Assembly (NCBI GenBank): GCA_017885485.1
Contig: JAFNFZ010000171.1
Location: 1,841-9,591, forward strand
Direction of reading: 5' to 3'
From: Chloroflexota bacterium
GTDB lineage: Bacteria; Chloroflexota; Dehalococcoidia; UBA2247; RBG-13-53-26
Length of the DNA: 7,751 nt
Below are positions 6,398 to 7,751 of the stretch, one piece after another. A program made the position numbers and the translations under genes. Below the pieces are notes generated by a model, which saw nothing but the letters and a program-made list of their open reading frames with translations, did no database searches and was not told the origin of the DNA. Position 1 is the first letter of the stretch. Every line of letters begins with the position of its first letter.

Positions 6398-6414
6398 CGC
6401 CCGTCAGTGGCCCT

Positions 6415-7179
6415 CTATTTCGGAGATTGCCCCTTGCCCATGAAAGCAGTCAGGATGTCTATGGGCAGTGGGAAAATCACCATGTTTGTTCTTTCGGTAG
6501 CTATCTCTTTCAGTACCCCCAGATAACGCAACTGCAAAGCGGCGGGCTGCGACGAAAGAACTCCTGCAGCCTGGGCCAGCTTCTCTGCTGCCTGTGCCTC
6601 CCCTTCGGCATGAACAATCTTAGCCCTTCGGTCTCTCTCCGCCTCAGCCTGCGCCGCCATAGCGCGCTGCATCGGTTCGGGGAGCTGCACATCCTTAATC
6701 TCTACCGCGCTGACCTTCACTCCCCAGGGGTCTGTCTGCTCATCGACGATCTCTTGCAGCCTGGCATTGAGCTTGTCTCGCTGTCCCAGGATCTCGTCCA
6801 ACTCATGTTGCCCCAGAATGCTGCGCAGGGTGGTCTGCGAAATAAGAGATGTGGCCTTGATGTAGTCGGCCACCTTGAGCACCGCGTCGTCTGCATTGAT
6901 CACCCTCAGATACACCACCGCATCCACTTTGATGGTGACATTGTCTCTGGTGATCACCTCCTGCGCAGGGACATCCATGGTCACAATGCGGGTGTCGACT
7001 TTCCACATCCGATCTATGAATGGGACAATGATACGCAGCCCCGGCTCCTTTATGCCCACGAAACGCCCCAGACGAAGCACCACCCCTCTTTCGTATTGAG
7101 CCACCACCTTCACTGCTGCTGGCAGGACCAGGAACAACAACACTATTACAGCTACAACCGCAACCCACACCGCTATCAT
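6415..7179 (-). CDS. SPFH/Band 7 (stomatin/slipin-type) membrane protein
   Basis: This 254-residue protein has one N-terminal membrane segment (about residues 3-25) and then an SPFH domain (about 27-175). Characteristic stretches are [14 protein letters not shown] (27-40), [20 protein letters not shown] (45-64), [20 protein letters not shown] (71-90) and the [21 protein letters not shown] block (155 onward, split here). An Ala/Glu-rich coiled-coil segment follows at about 175-205, then [10 protein letters not shown] near the end. This is the bacterial/archaeal slipin (prokaryotic stomatin) pattern. Such proteins form membrane-bound oligomers in functional membrane microdomains. They are commonly encoded next to an NfeD protein, as here: the NfeD stop is 11 bases upstream and overlaps the ribosome site. 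In archaeal Pyrococcus the paired NfeD protease cleaves the stomatin C-terminus, so a similar pairing is inferred. The ATG start is secure. Confidence 0.95.
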   Translation of the reverse strand: MIAVWVAVVAVIVLLFLVLPAAVKVVAQYERGVVLRLGRFVGIKEPGLRIIVPFIDRMWKVDTRIVTMDVPAQEVITRDNVTIKVDAVVYLRVINADDAVLKVADYIKATSLISQTTLRSILGQHELDEILGQRDKLNARLQEIVDEQTDPWGVKVSAVEIKDVQLPEPMQRAMAAQAEAERDRRAKIVHAEGEAQAAEKLAQAAGVLSSQPAALQLRYLGVLKEIATERTNMVIFPLPIDILTAFMGKGQSPK

Positions 7180-7184
7180 ACTTG

Positions 7185-7192
7185 CACCTCCT
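7185..7192 (-). promoter_or_regulatory. Perfect Shine-Dalgarno overlapping the NfeD stop
   Basis: On the minus strand AGGAGGTG lies 5 bases before the SPFH ATG (7179). It shares bases with the NfeD TAG stop (7193-7191). This is a full anti-16S match, and the overlap implies translational coupling of the two genes and high SPFH output. Confidence 0.85.
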
Positions 7193-7751
7193 ACTTAGAT
7201 TTCCTGCGCACTTTGAGCTTCAATCCCTCAATCTGAGTGACCGTCACCTCCTCTCCTGCCTCCACTCTGCCCTCTTCCACTGAAGCGCTCCACAGCTCTC
7301 CCTCTACGAAAACTGTCCCTTTGGGTTCCAGCGGTGTTCGGGCTACCGCCGTCTGACCTATCATTCCTTCCCGTCCCGTGGTGACGCGACGCCGATATGC
7401 CCTGAGGATAGCCGTGATGAAGAGGATGGCGACGGCACTCAAGACAGCCACCACTATGGCAATGAGCCAGGGGTCGATTTCGTAAGATGTACCACTGAAT
7501 AGGATGACTGAACCAGCTACCAGAGCCACGATACCTCCCGCAGTCAGAAGTCCGAACGTCGGCGTGAACGCCTCCGCTATGAACAGGGCGAAAGCCAGGA
7601 CTATCAGTATTATTCCAGCGTAGTTGGCCCCAAGTATACCCAGAGAATAGATGGCCAGCAAAAGGCAGGCCGCGCCGATCACCCCGGGCAGGATGATGCC
7701 GGGATGGAGCAGCTCCACCAGAACCCCCAGCGAACCTATGCTGAGCAGGAT
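7191..7751 (-). CDS. NfeD protein, C-terminal part (5' end beyond window), probably long protease-fused form
   Basis: 186 residues are visible and the frame is open to the window edge. A GTG at 7718-7716 could be taken as a start, but the 11 codons before it read [11 protein letters not shown] and continue directly into [12 protein letters not shown], which is the conserved first membrane segment of NfeD proteins. The start therefore lies outside the window. Four or so membrane segments follow (with [20 protein letters not shown] and [16 protein letters not shown]), then [18 protein letters not shown] leading into a soluble OB-fold domain ([26 protein letters not shown]) typical of NfeD. The long family form carries an N-terminal ClpP-like serine protease domain, and the VELLHPG-type entry segment is what I associate with that form. 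The protease domain itself cannot be seen. It is co-encoded with the SPFH protein. Confidence 0.9.
   Translation of the reverse strand: MLLSIGSLGVLVELLHPGIILPGVIGAACLLLAIYSLGILGANYAGIILIVLAFALFIAEAFTPTFGLLTAGGIVALVAGSVILFSGTSYEIDPWLIAIVVAVLSAVAILFITAILRAYRRRVTTGREGMIGQTAVARTPLEPKGTVFVEGELWSASVEEGRVEAGEEVTVTQIEGLKLKVRRKSK

Larger units (their letters stand above)
6270..6414. other. Convergent intergenic region with three hairpins
   Basis: This 145-base gap separates the 3' ends of the prenyltransferase (+) and SPFH (-) genes. Besides the two listed hairpins it contains an imperfect one at 6272-6290 (CCGG arms, one mismatch, three further pairs) immediately after the prenyltransferase stop. 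I see no small gene or promoter in it. No + strand hairpin is followed by a T tract, so termination of the + operon is either atypical or Rho-dependent. Confidence 0.6.

Noticed and set aside
6142..7236. Long plus-strand open frame of 364 codons across the 3' region
   Set aside because: It lies antisense to the well-supported SPFH gene and runs through the prenyltransferase end; composition is Ser/His/Leu-rich with no family motif.

Overview
The window (7751 bases, visibly GC-rich) holds seven protein genes, two of them cut by the window edges. It contains no rRNA, tRNA, CRISPR array or insertion sequence that I can see. The gene set looks like an anaerobic or facultative bacterium that degrades acyl-CoA compounds. 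Adenine deaminase, divergent crotonases, a class I acyl-CoA ligase, TTG starts and a slipin/NfeD pair would fit Chloroflexota (Dehalococcoidia-like) or a deltaproteobacterial-type sediment organism. That placement is inference only; no marker gene is present.

Region 1 (1-1493, + strand) is the 3' part of an adenine deaminase gene, with about 80-100 N-terminal residues missing upstream. After a short gap carrying a near-consensus sigma-70-type promoter (TTGACA, 18 bp, TATTAT), region 2 (1605-6269, + strand) is a tightly packed gene cluster. Its order is a crotonase-fold protein lacking the usual catalytic glutamates, a short PHP-domain metallohydrolase, a second crotonase with both catalytic glutamates, an AMP-forming acyl-CoA ligase, and a CtaB-like UbiA-family membrane prenyltransferase. 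The PHP gene starts 13 bases after the first crotonase and overlaps the second by 40 bases. The ligase follows a 109-base gap containing a small hairpin, and the prenyltransferase gene starts 14 bases after the ligase.

Region 3 (6270-6414) is a short convergent intergenic stretch with three hairpins. Region 4 (6415-7751, - strand) is a stomatin/slipin-type SPFH membrane protein gene preceded by the 3' part of an NfeD gene. The two are joined by a perfect Shine-Dalgarno sequence that overlaps the NfeD stop codon. NfeD runs in frame off the window end and looks like the C-terminal membrane and OB-fold part of the long, protease-fused form.

The most plausible reading of region 2 is activation of a carboxylic acid to its CoA thioester by the ligase, followed by hydration or isomerisation by the two crotonases. 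The PHP protein and the prenyltransferase would be unusual partners, and the substrate cannot be read from the sequence. The crotonase-PHP-crotonase overlap is the least familiar part of the window.
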